8,519 bases of DNA, from positions 1 to 8,519 of the forward strand of contig DITS01000047.1 in the NCBI GenBank assembly GCA_002422205.1. Direction: 5' to 3'. Below are positions 1 to 7,218 of the stretch, one piece after another. Made by a program: the position numbers and the translations under genes. The notes under the pieces are model-generated. The model was given only the letters and a program-made list of their open reading frames with translations, did not search any database and had not been told where the DNA came from. Source of the stretch: Alphaproteobacteria bacterium UBA6178 (GTDB taxonomy: Bacteria > Pseudomonadota > Alphaproteobacteria > Rickettsiales > UBA3002). Each line of letters opens with the position of its first letter. Positions within the stretch are counted from its first letter, which is position 1.

Positions 1-656
1 CGATGGTCCTCATCTCCACCGACAAGGCGGTCAACCCGGTCAACGTGATGGGGGCGACCAAGCGCCTGGCCGAAAGCTACTGCCAGTCGCTCGACCTGGT
101 GGAGCGGCGGCGGGAACGCGGCACCCGCTTCGTCACCGTGCGCTTCGGCAACGTGCTGGGCTCGACCGGCTCGGTGGTGCCGCTGTTTCAGCAACAGCTG
201 CAAAAGGGCGGCCCGTTAACGGTGACGCATGCCGAGATGACGCGCTATTTTATGACCATCCGCGAGGCGGTGCAGCTGGTGCTGCAGGCAGCGACGCTGG
301 GGCAACATGAGGCGCAGCGCGCGCCGATTTATGTGCTTGATATGGGTGAGCCGGTGCGTATCGACGATCTGGCGCGGCAAATGATTCGCCTTGCCGGTTT
401 GCGCCCCGATATGGATATTCAGATTGCCTATAGCGGCTTGCGCCCCGGTGAAAAACTGCATGAGGAATTATTCTATGACAGCGAGGCGCTGCTCGATACG
501 CAGCATGCCAGCATTCACTTGGCGCAGGCGCGCGAAGTGGCGCTGAAACCGCTGGCAAAAAAGCTTGACCAGCTGGCTAAATGCGCGCAAAAGCGGGAGC
601 GCGATGCGGCATTGGCGCAGCTGCGCGAATTGGTGCCCGAATATAAACCCGCCTGA
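1..656 (+). CDS. Nucleotide-sugar 4,6-dehydratase, WbpM/CapD/FlaA1-type (C-terminal part, 5' end outside window)
   Basis: This is the last 217 codons of a polysaccharide biosynthesis protein of the extended short-chain dehydrogenase superfamily. The reading frame is open from the window edge, with the first full codon at base 3, and the family motif is already under way, so the true start lies upstream. Seen in the fragment: the active-site segment STDKAVNPVNVMGATKR (residues 5-21), RFGNVLGSTGSV (47-58) and GLRPGEKLHEELF (145-157), all typical of the WbpM/CapD/FlaA1 family. Characterised members convert UDP-GlcNAc to a 4-keto-6-deoxy sugar for O-antigen, capsule or glycoprotein glycans. The usual SDR tyrosine is replaced by methionine (Met16, with Lys20 and Ser5), the Ser-Met-Lys arrangement described for the long membrane-bound WbpM-like enzymes. 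The missing part therefore probably includes membrane segments and the NAD(P)-binding fold. Substrate is inferred. The first 61 codons are far more GC-rich at third positions than the rest. Confidence 0.88.
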   Translation, partial: MVLISTDKAVNPVNVMGATKRLAESYCQSLDLVERRRERGTRFVTVRFGNVLGSTGSVVPLFQQQLQKGGPLTVTHAEMTRYFMTIREAVQLVLQAATLGQHEAQRAPIYVLDMGEPVRIDDLARQMIRLAGLRPDMDIQIAYSGLRPGEKLHEELFYDSEALLDTQHASIHLAQAREVALKPLAKKLDQLAKCAQKRERDAALAQLRELVPEYKPA

Positions 657-662
657 GAGAGA
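655..662 (+). promoter_or_regulatory. Ribosome binding site of purH
   Basis: The purine-rich run GAGAGAGA lies 8 bases before the purH ATG and overlaps the TGA stop codon of the upstream sugar dehydratase gene. It supports the ATG at 671 as the start and makes translational coupling between the two genes plausible. No separate promoter is visible in the 14-base gap. Confidence 0.55.
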
Positions 663-670
663 CCGCTGCT

Positions 671-2218
671 ATGAAAGATATTGCTATTTCCCGCGCCTTG
701 TTATCCGTGTCGGATAAAATGGGCATTCTCGAGCTGGCGCAGGCATTGCAATCGGTGGGAGTGGCAATTTTATCGACCGGCGGCACCGCGAAATTACTGG
801 CGGATAATGGTGTAAACATCATACAAGTGGGCGAGCATACCGGCTTTCCGGAAATGATGGACGGGCGCGTGAAAACGTTGCATCCCACCATTCATGGCGG
901 CATTTTAGCGCTGCGCGACGATGACGCGCATGTGGCCTCGATGCGCGAACATAAGATTGCCCCGATTGATCTGGTGGTGGTGAATTTATACCCGTTTGAA
1001 AATACCGTGGCAGCTGATGCCAGCTATCATGATGCGATTGAGAATATCGATATCGGCGGGCCGGCGATGATTCGCGCTGCTGCCAAAAACCATGCGCATG
1101 TGGTGGTAGTGGTGGACCCGCTCGATTATGTTGAGGTGATGAAAGCGATTGCCAATGGTGGCGTGCCCTATAGCTTGCGCCAGCGGCTGGCCGCGAAAGC
1201 CTATGCGCGCACAGCAGCCTATGACAGCGCCATCAGCCAATGGTTTGCACAAGCCGAGCATACCGATAACTGGCCGCCTTATTTTTTGGGCGCGGTGCGC
1301 AAACAAAGCCTGCGTTACGGCGAAAATCCGCATCAGGCGGCGGCGCTTTATGTGCAGCCCCATGCACCGGCGGGGGTCGCATCGGCGCAGCAATTGCAAG
1401 GCAAGGAGCTAAGCTATAACAACCTCAACGATACCGATGCGGCCTTCCGGTTGGTGAGCGAGTTTTCTGATCCGGCGGTGGCGATTATCAAACATGCAAA
1501 CCCATGCGGTGTGGCGATTGGCGGCAGCATCACCGATGCATTTGGCCGCGCGCTGGCCTGCGATCCGGTGAGCGCCTTTGGCGGTATCATTGCGCTCAAC
1601 CGCGCCATCGACGCGGATTTTGTCGCGGCGCTGGGACATTTATTTTTAGAAGTCATCATTGCGCCCGCTATTACGGACGAGGCGCGCGATGCGCTGGTGG
1701 CCAAGAAAAACCTGCGTATTTTAATCACCGGTAGCATGCCCGCAGCCGATGCCAAAGGCTGGATGGTAAAATCGCTCGCTGACGGGTATTTATTACAAGA
1801 CCGCGATGCGCAAACCATGCCCGATGGGGTACAACAGGTGAGCAAACGCGCTGCCACGCCAGAGCAGCTACGCGATTTACGCTTTGCCTTTACCGTGTGC
1901 AAACATGTGAAATCCAATGCGATTGTGCTGGCCAAAAACGGCGCCACTATCGGCATAGGTGCCGGTCAGATGAGCCGCGTTGACAGCGTGCGGCTGGCCT
2001 GCTGGAAAGCAGCAGAAGCAGGGCTTGATGTGCAAGGCAGCGTGCTGGCCTCCGATGCGTTTTTCCCCTTCGATGACAATGTGCATCACGCCGCTGAGGC
2101 GGGCGTCGCGGCCCTGATTCAACCCGGCGGTTCCATCCGCGATGGCGAAGTCATCGCCGCTGCCGATCAGCATGATCTGGCGATGGTGATTACGGGGATA
2201 CGGCATTTTAATCACTAA
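671..2218 (+). CDS. purH: Bifunctional AICAR formyltransferase / IMP cyclohydrolase PurH
   Basis: PurH carries out the last two steps of de novo IMP synthesis in the cytoplasm: AICAR is formylated with 10-formyltetrahydrofolate to FAICAR, which is then cyclised to IMP. The 515-residue product is close to the usual length of about 525. The N-terminal MGS-like cyclohydrolase domain (about residues 1-190) shows ALLSVSDK, STGGTA (35-40), GFPEMMDGRVKTLHP (58-72) and ENIDIGGPAMIRAAAKN. The C-terminal transformylase domain shows LRYGENPHQ, KELSYNNLNDTDAA, the catalytic Lys-His pair in IIKHANPCGVAIG (Lys274, His275), SAFGGIIALNR, FVKSNAI-like HVKSNAIVLAKN, IGIGAGQMSRVDS and the closing IQPGGSIRDGEVIAAAD. 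No frame break is seen. The ATG at 671 fits both the family N-terminus and the GAGAGAGA ribosome site. The gene starts 14 bases after the sugar dehydratase stop codon, so co-transcription is likely although the functions are unrelated. It is followed by a strong inverted repeat shared with the convergent dehydrogenase gene. Confidence 0.98.
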   Translation: MKDIAISRALLSVSDKMGILELAQALQSVGVAILSTGGTAKLLADNGVNIIQVGEHTGFPEMMDGRVKTLHPTIHGGILALRDDDAHVASMREHKIAPIDLVVVNLYPFENTVAADASYHDAIENIDIGGPAMIRAAAKNHAHVVVVVDPLDYVEVMKAIANGGVPYSLRQRLAAKAYARTAAYDSAISQWFAQAEHTDNWPPYFLGAVRKQSLRYGENPHQAAALYVQPHAPAGVASAQQLQGKELSYNNLNDTDAAFRLVSEFSDPAVAIIKHANPCGVAIGGSITDAFGRALACDPVSAFGGIIALNRAIDADFVAALGHLFLEVIIAPAITDEARDALVAKKNLRILITGSMPAADAKGWMVKSLADGYLLQDRDAQTMPDGVQQVSKRAATPEQLRDLRFAFTVCKHVKSNAIVLAKNGATIGIGAGQMSRVDSVRLACWKAAEAGLDVQGSVLASDAFFPFDDNVHHAAEAGVAALIQPGGSIRDGEVIAAADQHDLAMVITGIRHFNH

Positions 2219-2221
2219 GGG

Positions 2222-2281
2222 AGAGTCCAGAGTTCAGAGTTCAGAGTCCAGAAAAACTGAACTCTGGACTCTGAACTCTGA
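2222..2281. repeat. Inverted array of 7-base units between convergent genes (24-bp imperfect hairpin)
   Basis: The 66-base gap between purH and the convergent dehydrogenase gene is almost entirely repeat. The left side has four tandem heptamers (2222-2249): AGAGTCC, AGAGTTC, AGAGTTC, AGAGTCC. The right side, read on the minus strand, has three (2279-2259): AGAGTTC, AGAGTCC, AGAGTTC. Together they give a 24-position stem (2228-2251 with 2257-2280) around an AAAAA loop (2252-2256), with one C/A mismatch and one G-T pair. No run of T follows the stem on either strand, so it is not a standard intrinsic terminator. It could still mark transcript ends, block exonucleases or act with Rho. It is probably the 3' boundary of both transcription units. 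Confidence 0.85.
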
Positions 2282-2284
2282 CCA

Positions 2285-5200
2285 CTATTCTAATGCACTA
2301 ATCGACTCAATATGATGCAGCGCCACGATCAGCATCGACACGTCGAGCACTTCCTGCGCTTTGAGGTCATTCACAAATTGCTCATAGCGTTTCAGCTCTT
2401 TGGTATTTTGCTGGCTCCAGCTGGCGACGGAGGTTTCGCACAGCGTTTCGCTTTCACATAGCGTGTCGATTACTTTGCAGGCGAGGCGACGCTGTTGCAG
2501 ATACAGCTCGCGCACCAACGATTTGACGGCGAGGCGGTCCCAGTAGCTTTCCGACAAGGTGTGCGAGGCGCAGCGGCGCAGCCAGCCTAAGCGCAGTACC
2601 GCACCGAGTTCGAAATAAATCTGTCCGGCGACCTTCACATCGATCTGGTATTTATTGGCGATAAAGACCACATCGCACGCCGATGATAATGCCTCGAGTC
2701 CGGCGATGCGTTTGGCGAGACCTTGCGGCACAGCGCGCTCGGTGTAATGCGCAATATTGTGCTCGTAGGCTTTGCTGAGCGTATCCGACATCAGCGATTC
2801 GAAACATTCGGCAAATAAATCAATTGGCGGCGAATAATCGGCCATGATCTGCTCGATATTAAGCGGCTCGGGGCAGTTTTGCAAAAACCATAAGGTGGTG
2901 CGCTCCAGAAAATGCGAAATCTCGACGAACATTTCCGCCTGAATACCCGCATCAAGTGTGCCATCGAGCGATTCGATTTCGGCCCATAAACTGCGCAGCT
3001 TGAACGCATCGCGGCTGATGACATAGGCGCGCGCAAAATCACACGGATGCATACCGGTTTCTTCGAGCAGGCTATGCGCAAAGGTAATGCCGGCGCGGTT
3101 GACGATGCTGTTGGTGATAATGGTGGCAACAATATCGCCGCGCAGACGGTGCGATAAAATCGCGTCGCGGTAAGGTGCTTGCATGGCATCAGGGAAATAG
3201 CGCAGCAAATCGGCAATAAAATAATCCGACGCCACCATCGAAGAGCCGTGCAATTCGCGGTATAAGGCGAGCTTGCTGTATGAGAGCAACACCGCCAGCT
3301 CGGGACGCGATAACCCTTGCTTGGCCACGCGCAAATCGCTGAGTTGTTTATCATTGGGTAAATATTCGACCTCGCGATCGAGGAAGCCGTCTGCTTCGAG
3401 CGCGCGCATCATACGTGCATGCGCTTCGAGCTGCGACGGGGCCTGCCGCTCGGCAACGGTGAGCGCCTGCGCCTGCAAACGGTTATCGATCAGCACCAGC
3501 TGCGCCACATCGTCGGTCATGGATTCGAGCAGACTGTCACGATCAGCACGTTCCAGCAGCCCTTTGGCCACCGATTCGCTGAGCGCGATTTTGATATTCA
3601 CCTCATGGTCAGAGCAATCCACACCGGCAGAATTATCGATAAAATCGGTGTTGATGCGCCCGCCATTGCGCGCATATTCGACGCGACCACGCTGGGTGAA
3701 GCCCAGATTGCCGCCTTCGCCGACGACCAGCGCGCGCAGCTCGTCGCCATTGACGCGCAATGCGTTATTGGTGCGATCACCCACCTCATCATGCGATTCG
3801 GACGTGGCTTTGACATAGGTGCCGATGCCGCCATTCCACAATAAATCCACCGGTGCTTTGAGCAACTGACGGATGAGGATGTCGGGCGCAATATGGCTGT
3901 CTGTCATATTCAGCAACGCCTGCATTTCTTTGGACAGCGGAATGGATTTCTGATCACGCGGGAACACACCGCCGCCTTTGGAAATCAGCTTGGGATTATA
4001 ATCGCTCCATTGCGAGCGTGGCAGCTCAAACAGCCGCTGGCGCTCGGCGAAACTCTTTTTCGCATCGGGGTTGGGATCGAGGAAAATATGTTTGTGGTTG
4101 AACGCGCCCACCAGCTTGATATGCGGCGACAGCAACATGCCATTGCCAAACACATCGCCCGACATATCGCCGATACCGACGACGGTGAAATCCTGCGTGG
4201 CGATATCCATGCCCATTTCGCTGAAATGCCGCTCAACCGATACCCATGCGCCGCGCGCGGTGATGCCCATTTCTTTATGATCATACCCTGCCGAGCCGCC
4301 CGAGGCGAAGGCGTCATCGAGCCAAAAACCATAGTCGCGGGAAATGCCATTAGCGATATCCGAAAAACTCGCCGTGCCTTTATCGGCGGCGACGACGAGG
4401 TATGGATCGTCCTTATCGAAGCGCACCACATTGGCGGGTGGGATGATTTCGCCGTCTTTGATATTGTCGGTTAAATCGAGCAGCCCGCGCAAAAATTCCT
4501 TATAGCTATTGATGCCTGCTTCCATGAATGCGTCGCGGTTATCAGCAGGGGGTGGGTTTTTAATAATGAAACCACCCTTGGAGCCTTGCGGCACGATCAC
4601 TGCGTTTTTCACCATTTGCGCTTTCATCAGCCCCAGCACTTCGGTGCGGAAATCTTCGGGCCGGTCCGACCAGCGTAAGCCCCCGCGCGCCACAGGCCCG
4701 CCGCGTAAATGAATGCCTTCGGTCTGCATCGAATACACAAAAATTTCGGCATAAGGCACGGGCTGCGGCAGCTCAGGGATATGCGCCGAGCGGAATTTGA
4801 ATGACAGATACGGCTTGTGTTGGCCTTCCGCGTCGCGTTGAAAATAATTGGTGCGCAAGGTTGCATGCACCAAATCAATGAAGCGGCGGATGATACGGTC
4901 TTGTGAAATATTGGTGATCGAATCGAGGTAATGATCAAGCTCCACCAGATAACCACGCAACGCCGAATCATCTTTGAGCGCATTGCCTTGCGGATCGAAT
5001 TTGGTTAAAAATGCCTTTACAATGGCGCGTGTGGCGCGCGGATGTTTGCCCAAAGCCTCGGCCACATAGGACTGGCTATAAGCAAAGCCGATCTGGCGCA
5101 AATATTGGCTGTAAGCGCGCACGATCAACACTTCACGCCAGCTTAAGCCAGCATGAATAATCAGCGAATTAAAGGCGTCATTGGCAGCATCGCCCATCCA

Positions 5201-7123
5201 GATACGCTCCAGCGCTTCTTCGAAAGCGGCTTTTGTCTGGCTGAGTTTGAAACCTTTTTGCGCGTCGATCTGCAACAGGAAATCGCGTATCAGAATTTCG
5301 CCGCGTTTCCATTTGGGGTTGATGGTAAAGGGGTTCACTTCGAGCACCGTGCAGCCCAGATTTTCAAGCATCGGCAGCATATCGGACAGCGCGCGCTCAC
5401 CCGGATAGGTATAGACTTTGAGATGGAACAAAAACTCCGCCTCTTTTTTGCGGCTGTATAATTCTACCGCCAGCCCGTTTTGAGCGACGGCCTGCTGAAT
5501 TTTGGCAATGTCCGATACCGCGTCTTTGGCGTCATTGAGTTGAATATAGGCACCCGGAAAAGCGCTGGCAAAACTGCCCAGCAGCTTGTCGGTCTCTGAT
5601 TCGTCATGCGCTTTGAGCAACTCACCACGCAACGAATCATTCCACTGATTGGTGATTTGCGCCACTTTGGATTCGAGATCGGCGGCGGTAACTTTGGGCA
5701 CCTGACCGGGGGTGGTGGAGACAAGTAAATGCACGCGCGCCAGTGGCGAATCGGTCAGCTGGGTATAGAAAGCGGTGACTTTTCCCTGATAGGATTGCTC
5801 CAAAATCGCGGTGATACGCTCGCGCAGATAGGTGCTGAAACGTTCACGCGGAATATAAATCATGCAGCTCATGAAGCGCTCAAACTGGTCTTTGCGCACA
5901 AATAAGCGGACATCGGGTTTCGCTTCGAGCGACATCAGCCCGATGGAAAACAGCAGCAAATCTTCTTCGGAGATTTGGAATAACTCATCACGCGGGTAAA
6001 ATTCTAAAATGGCTTTGAGCGATTTGCCGCTATGGCTCATCGGGTCAAAATTGGCGCGCATCAAGGTGCGTGCGATTTTACGGCGAATGAACGGGATGCG
6101 GTCGGCGCTTTGGTAATAGACGGTGGAGGTAAACAGCCCTAAAAAGCGCGATTCGCCGATGACTTCGCCTTTGTCATTGAAACGTTTGACCGCGATATAA
6201 TCCATCAATACGGGGCGATGCACTGCTGATTTGCGATTGGATTTGGTGATTTCGATTAATTGTTTTTCACGCGCGAAATGCAGCAGCTCAGGTGGCAGCG
6301 ACGACAGGCCCTGCGGCTTTAATTCGGAGTCTTCGGCTTTGAAAATACCAAGCTCGGAGCCTTCGACTACGTGCAGGCCTTCATCCCCGCGCTTATCGGT
6401 GAAATTATATTCGATATACCCTAAAAACACGAAATTCTTGTCGCGTAGCCAAGTGAGGAAATCCTGCACTTCGCTGATTTCTTCGGCTTTAAAATATTTC
6501 GCCACCTGCGACATGCGCTTGGCCACATCCTGCGCGCGTGAAGACATGGTGCGCCAATCACGAACCACCAGCTCGACGGAGGATAATACCTGCGTGAGGT
6601 TTTCGGTCAGCTCTTGCGGGCTTAACCCATCGGGTAGCGGCGAAAGCTGAAAATGAATAAAGCTCTCGGCGCGCACACCGCGCGGTAAATCCCCGCTATC
6701 ATCAATCGACGCCATTTCGCGGAAGGTGCCGTCCTTGTCGCGTTTGAGATACAGCACTGGATGGATGGTTTCGTAAAATGAAAAACCAAGCCGCGACAAC
6801 TCGGCAATCAGCGAATCGAGGATGAAGGACATGTCATCATTATGCACTTCGATGACGGTGTAATCGGCCTTCCAGCCATGCTCGGCCTCGTTGGGGCGGA
6901 AAATGCGGATTTGCAGCTGTTGTTCTTTTTGTTTGAAAAACGCAAAACTATTAAGCGCAATCTGACAGGCGCGTTGCGGGTCGATCCGTTGCAAATCCAT
7001 CAGCGGCATTTTCGCATAATAATCGGCGACGAATGTGCGCAGATCGGGCGAGGTATCGTCCGGTAAATGCGACAAAATGGTATCGATCAGGTCGGAGAAT
7101 TGTTCTTGATAAAGATCAGTCAT
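2285..7123 (-). CDS. NAD-dependent glutamate dehydrogenase, large (about 180 kDa) class
   Basis: The 1612-residue enzyme oxidatively deaminates L-glutamate to 2-oxoglutarate and ammonium with NAD+, feeding amino-acid carbon into the TCA cycle. The length matches the large class known from Caulobacter (GdhZ, about 1607), Pseudomonas (about 1620) and Streptomyces clavuligerus. The N-terminal half has the ACT-like regulatory segments; the first includes GWKADYTVIEVHNDDMSFIL (residues 83-102). The catalytic core shows RGGLRWSDRPEDFRTE (813-828), conserved lysines 834, 839 and 849 in MKAQMVKN and GSKGGF, the Rossmann-type segment VVGIGDMSGDVFGNG (981-995), then GEGGNLGFTQRGR and INTDFIDNSAGVDCSDHE (about 1157-1174). 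A helical C-terminal domain includes LRGDIVATIITNSIVNRAG (about 1325-1343). No frameshift or missing key residue is seen. The ATG at 7123 is the first in frame after an upstream TAG. It has no clear Shine-Dalgarno sequence. Long open frames on the opposite strand are shadows of this gene. Confidence 0.97.
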   Translation of the reverse strand: MTDLYQEQFSDLIDTILSHLPDDTSPDLRTFVADYYAKMPLMDLQRIDPQRACQIALNSFAFFKQKEQQLQIRIFRPNEAEHGWKADYTVIEVHNDDMSFILDSLIAELSRLGFSFYETIHPVLYLKRDKDGTFREMASIDDSGDLPRGVRAESFIHFQLSPLPDGLSPQELTENLTQVLSSVELVVRDWRTMSSRAQDVAKRMSQVAKYFKAEEISEVQDFLTWLRDKNFVFLGYIEYNFTDKRGDEGLHVVEGSELGIFKAEDSELKPQGLSSLPPELLHFAREKQLIEITKSNRKSAVHRPVLMDYIAVKRFNDKGEVIGESRFLGLFTSTVYYQSADRIPFIRRKIARTLMRANFDPMSHSGKSLKAILEFYPRDELFQISEEDLLLFSIGLMSLEAKPDVRLFVRKDQFERFMSCMIYIPRERFSTYLRERITAILEQSYQGKVTAFYTQLTDSPLARVHLLVSTTPGQVPKVTAADLESKVAQITNQWNDSLRGELLKAHDESETDKLLGSFASAFPGAYIQLNDAKDAVSDIAKIQQAVAQNGLAVELYSRKKEAEFLFHLKVYTYPGERALSDMLPMLENLGCTVLEVNPFTINPKWKRGEILIRDFLLQIDAQKGFKLSQTKAAFEEALERIWMGDAANDAFNSLIIHAGLSWREVLIVRAYSQYLRQIGFAYSQSYVAEALGKHPRATRAIVKAFLTKFDPQGNALKDDSALRGYLVELDHYLDSITNISQDRIIRRFIDLVHATLRTNYFQRDAEGQHKPYLSFKFRSAHIPELPQPVPYAEIFVYSMQTEGIHLRGGPVARGGLRWSDRPEDFRTEVLGLMKAQMVKNAVIVPQGSKGGFIIKNPPPADNRDAFMEAGINSYKEFLRGLLDLTDNIKDGEIIPPANVVRFDKDDPYLVVAADKGTASFSDIANGISRDYGFWLDDAFASGGSAGYDHKEMGITARGAWVSVERHFSEMGMDIATQDFTVVGIGDMSGDVFGNGMLLSPHIKLVGAFNHKHIFLDPNPDAKKSFAERQRLFELPRSQWSDYNPKLISKGGGVFPRDQKSIPLSKEMQALLNMTDSHIAPDILIRQLLKAPVDLLWNGGIGTYVKATSESHDEVGDRTNNALRVNGDELRALVVGEGGNLGFTQRGRVEYARNGGRINTDFIDNSAGVDCSDHEVNIKIALSESVAKGLLERADRDSLLESMTDDVAQLVLIDNRLQAQALTVAERQAPSQLEAHARMMRALEADGFLDREVEYLPNDKQLSDLRVAKQGLSRPELAVLLSYSKLALYRELHGSSMVASDYFIADLLRYFPDAMQAPYRDAILSHRLRGDIVATIITNSIVNRAGITFAHSLLEETGMHPCDFARAYVISRDAFKLRSLWAEIESLDGTLDAGIQAEMFVEISHFLERTTLWFLQNCPEPLNIEQIMADYSPPIDLFAECFESLMSDTLSKAYEHNIAHYTERAVPQGLAKRIAGLEALSSACDVVFIANKYQIDVKVAGQIYFELGAVLRLGWLRRCASHTLSESYWDRLAVKSLVRELYLQQRRLACKVIDTLCESETLCETSVASWSQQNTKELKRYEQFVNDLKAQEVLDVSMLIVALHHIESISALE

Positions 7124-7190
7124 AATTTGCTTTGTACGCGTCGGTTGTTCCTGTAACGTGACTCTTTCATACTAGCATAATTTGATTTGT
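7121..7190. repeat. 15-base direct repeat pair in the divergent spacer, one copy over the dehydrogenase start codon
   Basis: Plus-strand copies CATAATTTGCTTTGT (7121-7135) and CATAATTTGATTTGT (7176-7190) match at 14 of 15 bases, 55 bases apart centre to centre. The first copy contains the complement of the dehydrogenase ATG and its untranslated leader. The second lies in the spacer, and its minus strand also ends in ATG. Candidate roles are a pair of operator half-sites with a regulator binding around the promoter, or a small duplication of the translation start region. The repeat is seen directly; the role is inference. Confidence 0.6.
7145..7173 (+). promoter_or_regulatory. Weak candidate promoter of the cysQ-like gene
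   Basis: TTGTTC (7145-7150) and CATACT (7168-7173) are 17 bases apart on the plus strand, with 3 of 6 and 4 of 6 matches to the sigma-70 consensus. A second possible -10, CATAAT (7176-7181), lacks a good -35 partner. Some promoter is expected in this 95-base spacer because the two genes diverge, but the matches are poor. If real, it overlaps the predicted dehydrogenase promoter face to face. Confidence 0.2.
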
Positions 7191-7193
7191 CAC
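7166..7193 (-). promoter_or_regulatory. Possible promoter of the glutamate dehydrogenase gene
   Basis: On the minus strand GTGACA (7193-7188; 5 of 6 match to TTGACA) is followed after 16 bases by TATGAA (7171-7166; 4 of 6 match to TATAAT). Transcription would begin near 7159, leaving a leader of about 36 bases. The -35 element overlaps the spacer copy of the 15-base direct repeat, so a protein bound there could compete with RNA polymerase. Consensus matching only. Confidence 0.35.
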
Positions 7194-7218
7194 CCCCTAA
7201 AAAAGCAATGCGGAACCC

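Noticed and set aside
1414..1956. 180-codon minus-strand frame within purH
   Set aside because: It is a complement shadow of the conserved transformylase domain, with no family features and no ribosome site.
3273..4474. Long plus-strand open frames (181, 141 and 193 codons) opposite the dehydrogenase gene
   Set aside because: They lie wholly inside a well-conserved coding region on the other strand, show no recognisable motifs, and have compositions expected from reading the complement of a GC-biased gene.
2285..7123. Possible gene fusion because of the 1612-residue length
   Set aside because: The size and domain order are normal for the large NAD-dependent glutamate dehydrogenase class.
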